Positions 28,876 through 31,047 of a stretch of DNA of 31,047 nt are shown piece by piece. How positions within the stretch are numbered: position 1 is the stretch's first letter; each line of letters opens with the position of its first letter. The notes under the pieces were generated by a model. The model was not told where the DNA came from. It was given only the letters and a program-made list of their open reading frames with translations, and ran no database searches. Position numbers and translations under genes: made by a program. Source of the stretch: Chara braunii (Eukaryota > Streptophyta > Charophyceae > Charales > Characeae); contig BFEA01000243.1 of NCBI GenBank assembly GCA_003427395.1, positions 1,374,254-1,405,300 of the forward strand, given 5' to 3'.

Positions 28876-30027
28876 TTTTCAGGTGCGCTGATTACTGCGT
28901 TCAATCTCACGGACTATGTTACTCGCTCTTTGATGGATGCCTATCGCGAAGATCAGTTCATGTCTAAGATCATACGCAGACTCGAGGCAAAGGACAAAAA
29001 GACTTCAGCCGAGTTTGAGTTGGTCAACGGCTTGCTGTTTCTTGAAAAGGCCGGGAATAAAAGATTATGCGTCCCAAATAGAGAGTCTTTGCGTAGTTTG
29101 TTTTTAGGAGAGTGTCATGATGCCGCCGGCCATTTTGGGTACAAGAAGACCGCAGCTAATCTGCTGCAGAGGTTCTGGTGGCCCACGATGATGGAAGATG
29201 CCCAGTTGTACGTGGAGACTTGTTAGGTCTGTCAAAGGGACAAACACGTACTCAGGCTCCTCTTGGGCTCCTGAAGCCCCTGCCGATTCCGGAAAGGCCT
29301 GATGAGAGTCTGTCCATGGACTTCATGGATACATTAGTCACCAGCAAGAGTGGAATGAGACAGATCTTCGTCATCGTGGATAGGTTTAGAAAGTATGCTA
29401 GATTGATAGTCATGCCGAAAACAGCAAAGACCGAGTTTGTCATTAAGTTATTCAAGGAGAACTGGGTTAGAGACTTTGGTTTACCGAAGTCCATTATTAG
29501 TGACAAGGATGTCAGATTTACTAGTGAATTGTGGAAGGCAGCTGCCGCAGAACAAGGAACTCAGTTGCAGATGACATCCGGGAATCACCCCAGAAGCGAA
29601 CGGTCAGGCCGAGCAACTGAACCGCGCTGTACAACACCTGTTGAGGCATTATATTAAGCCCAACCAGGTGGACTGGGACGAGAAGCTTGCTCTCGTCGCC
29701 AGCCTGTACAATAACGCAGTGCACAGCTTACAATTAACCTTCAAGCCTAGACTACCCTACCCCTGGACTTTCTTCTCCCTGAGAATCAAACCACTGCTGC
29801 ACCAGGCACTTTAGAATATGCTTATCGTTATGAAGAGAAGATGCAGCAGGCAGTAGAGCAAATGCAGAAGGCACAAGCGGCAATGATAGAATCTGAGAAT
29901 AGACACCGCCGCCCTTCTAGCTTTCAGGTTGGGGAAAGAGTCTGGGTTAAGTCCTCAGAACTAGGACAGGAGTATGGGATTTTTCGCAAACTCATGCCAC
30001 AGTACTTTGGACCCTGGAAGTCTTAGA
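28876..30027 (+). pseudogene. Integrase of element 2
   Basis: The zinc finger is H-x4-H (ECHDAAGHFGYKKT) plus ETC*VCQ, where a TAG at 29224-29226 splits the C-x2-C pair. A frameshift near 29245 moves the catalytic core to the phase of 29178, with D48 (SMDF) and D109 (IISDKD). A one-base excess in a C4 run (29588-29591) then shifts the frame before the Glu, which is readable in the next phase (EANGQAEQLNR). Further phase breaks follow around YNNAVHS. The C-terminal part (FQVGERVWVKSSEL...YFGPW) lies at 29841-30026. It would insert cDNA into chromatin if intact. Confidence 0.88.
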
Positions 30028-30418
30028 CATTGTTGGGACAGATCCGGATGGTCCATCTTATGTTATCCGGATCCCTGGTCATCTCCGCACTTACCCAGTC
30101 TTTCACGCGTCTAAGCTTGCACCATTCAAGGAAACAGACCAGTTTCCTTCCTGACATTCAATGCTGCCCCCAACCATGGACGAAGAAGTGGATATTGATG
30201 ACATTGTGGACCACAGGGAGATGCCAGTTCAGAGACCTACAGGCAGGGGACGTCCTCCGAAACCGAAGCTGCAGTACCGAGTTTGGTTCAGACATCATTT
30301 GGATACAAAGGAGGATCGTTGGTTTACCAGGGAGGAACTTATGCAGACCGCTCCTCAGATCGTAGCCCAATATGAGAAAACTCTGCAGAAGGGAAAGCGC
30401 CAGATCACTGAAGATTGA
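30028..30418 (+). pseudogene. Integrase tail with chromodomain-like end
   Basis: After a phase change near 30010, GPSYVIRIPGHLRTYPVFHASKL is readable, followed by a -1/+2 change into the frame from 30161. That frame ends LQYRVWFRHHLDTKEDRWFTREELMQ. The ending has the Tyr-x-Val-x-(W/F)...(D/E)..W pattern of a diverged chromodomain and aligns with the tail of element 1 (YQVHFMYHPLDDLYWIS). Chromodomains in this group direct integration to marked chromatin. The aromatic cage is not clearly complete. Confidence 0.65.
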
Positions 30419-30444
30419 TCTTCTCAGAGGACTATCGAAGATAT

Positions 30445-30455
30445 GGAGGAGGGAA
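30445..30455 (+). other. Polypurine tract of element 2
   Basis: GGAGGAGGGAA immediately precedes the TG that opens the 3' LTR. Confidence 0.8.
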
Positions 30456-31047
30456 TGCGAGGCAGGCACCCCGATAAGCCCCTCAAGGGGCCCTCTTTGC
30501 AACATAGTCGGCCGCCCTAAGTGAAGGCAGGCTCGACAGGCCCTCTCGGCCTCTTTTTCCAGGCCCCACGCAACTGAAGGAAATTCAGGCAGTTGCGCAG
30601 CGCTAGTTGGTTGAAAGAATCCAGGCCCTGGGCCGCCTATGTGAATATATGGAAAGCAGGCCTTGGGCCGGATACAGGTACGAGGCCAGACACAAGCCAA
30701 GGGCAGTTGGCCGCACGCAACCACCACAGGCCCTGGGCCTGCATTGCGTGGACTGGGCCTCAGGCTACCGGGGCCTACTGGAAGCTTCCTGGGACTGGAC
30801 GCAGGCAGGCCACTTCGATATAGCAAAGGGCCTGCCTCCTCATTGGGCATACGGGTGCTGGCTGCATGCTGCGCAAGCGTTGCAGCTGCACTATTTGCTG
30901 GCTGGCGCCTACGCTCTCATGGGCGAGCAGGGAAGGAGCACGCAGCCATAGCCGAGCTGCGCTGCTGTAAGCTGGGTGAGGCGCAGGGTGGTCCTTGGGT
31001 GCTAGTGGCATCTGTGAGTTGGGGAACGAGGTTGTGAGTGTAGCGCG
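30456..31047 (+). repeat. 3' LTR of element 2 (cut by window end)
   Basis: It starts TGCGAGGCAGG and aligns without gaps to 22541-23132, with about 20 substitutions, mostly transitions. The remaining third or so is beyond the window. Confidence 0.92.

Larger units (their letters stand above)
22541..31047 (+). mobile_element. Ty3/gypsy (chromovirus-like) LTR retrotransposon, element 2
   Basis: The element has a 5' LTR, tRNA-iMet-like primer site, long leader, gag with zinc knuckle, then protease, RT, RNase H and integrase, a chromodomain-like tail, a polypurine tract and a 3' LTR running off the window. The direct repeats at 22541-23132 and 30456-31047 have equal length (592 bp) and differ at about 20 positions by eye (about 97% identity). 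The domain order PR-RT-RH-IN with a chromodomain-like end fits chromoviruses. All coding parts are damaged. The 3' flank and target-site duplication lie outside the window. Confidence 0.9.

Overview
This is nuclear DNA of a eukaryote. It is rich in microsatellites and homopolymers, has no bacterial-style gene packing, carries two decayed Ty3/gypsy (chromovirus-like) LTR retrotransposons, and holds one broken gene resembling the DUF7869 family. The plant-type retroelements make a green-lineage host likely. A streptophyte alga such as Chara is my guess, at low confidence. No intact host gene is visible, and almost every recognisable reading frame is interrupted.

Layout. (1) 1-6.4 kb is non-coding repeat DNA: AG and AC microsatellites, homopolymer tracts, a ~360-bp tandem repeat (2811-3560) with an inverted relative at 1330-1477, an ~82-bp tandem pair (4143-4295), a ~347-bp tandem pair carrying paired TGACGTCA sites (4841-5461), and a ~150-bp fold-back (5526-5677). 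(2) 6.4-17.6 kb is the most unusual part. About twenty copies of a short palindrome, TCGGATNNATCCGA and variants, are scattered at irregular spacing through nested direct repeats, unknown reading frames (about 8.25-9.24 kb), a broken DUF7869-like gene (12.1-14.86 kb) and a tandemly duplicated small gene (15.06-16.26 kb). The shared motif suggests that this 11 kb has a common history, possibly one large decayed mobile element. That is inference. (3) 17.7-20.6 kb is the 3' part of a Ty3/gypsy element (end of RNase H, integrase, chromodomain-like tail, polypurine tract, LTR). (4) 20.7-22.5 kb holds a 20-N gap, an uncleaved Nextera junction adapter, TG and AATC microsatellites and a GC-rich hairpin. 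(5) 22541 to the window end is a nearly complete second Ty3/gypsy element: 5' LTR, tRNA-iMet-like primer site, leader, gag, protease, RT, RNase H, integrase, chromodomain-like tail, polypurine tract, and a 3' LTR cut by the window edge.

How the parts relate. The retroelement domains stand in the usual order (gag-PR-RT-RH-IN) but cannot work as written, because of frameshifts, nonsense codons (almost all TAG), a YLDY in place of YLDD in RT, and DTC in place of D(T/S)G in the protease. The two LTRs of the second element differ at about 20 of 592 compared bases, so the insertion is moderately young compared with its level of damage.

Caution. The sequence at 20852-20889 is a library adapter junction, so DNA to its left and right may not be neighbours in the genome. 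Calls were made by reading only; family names rest on remembered motifs and no database search was run.
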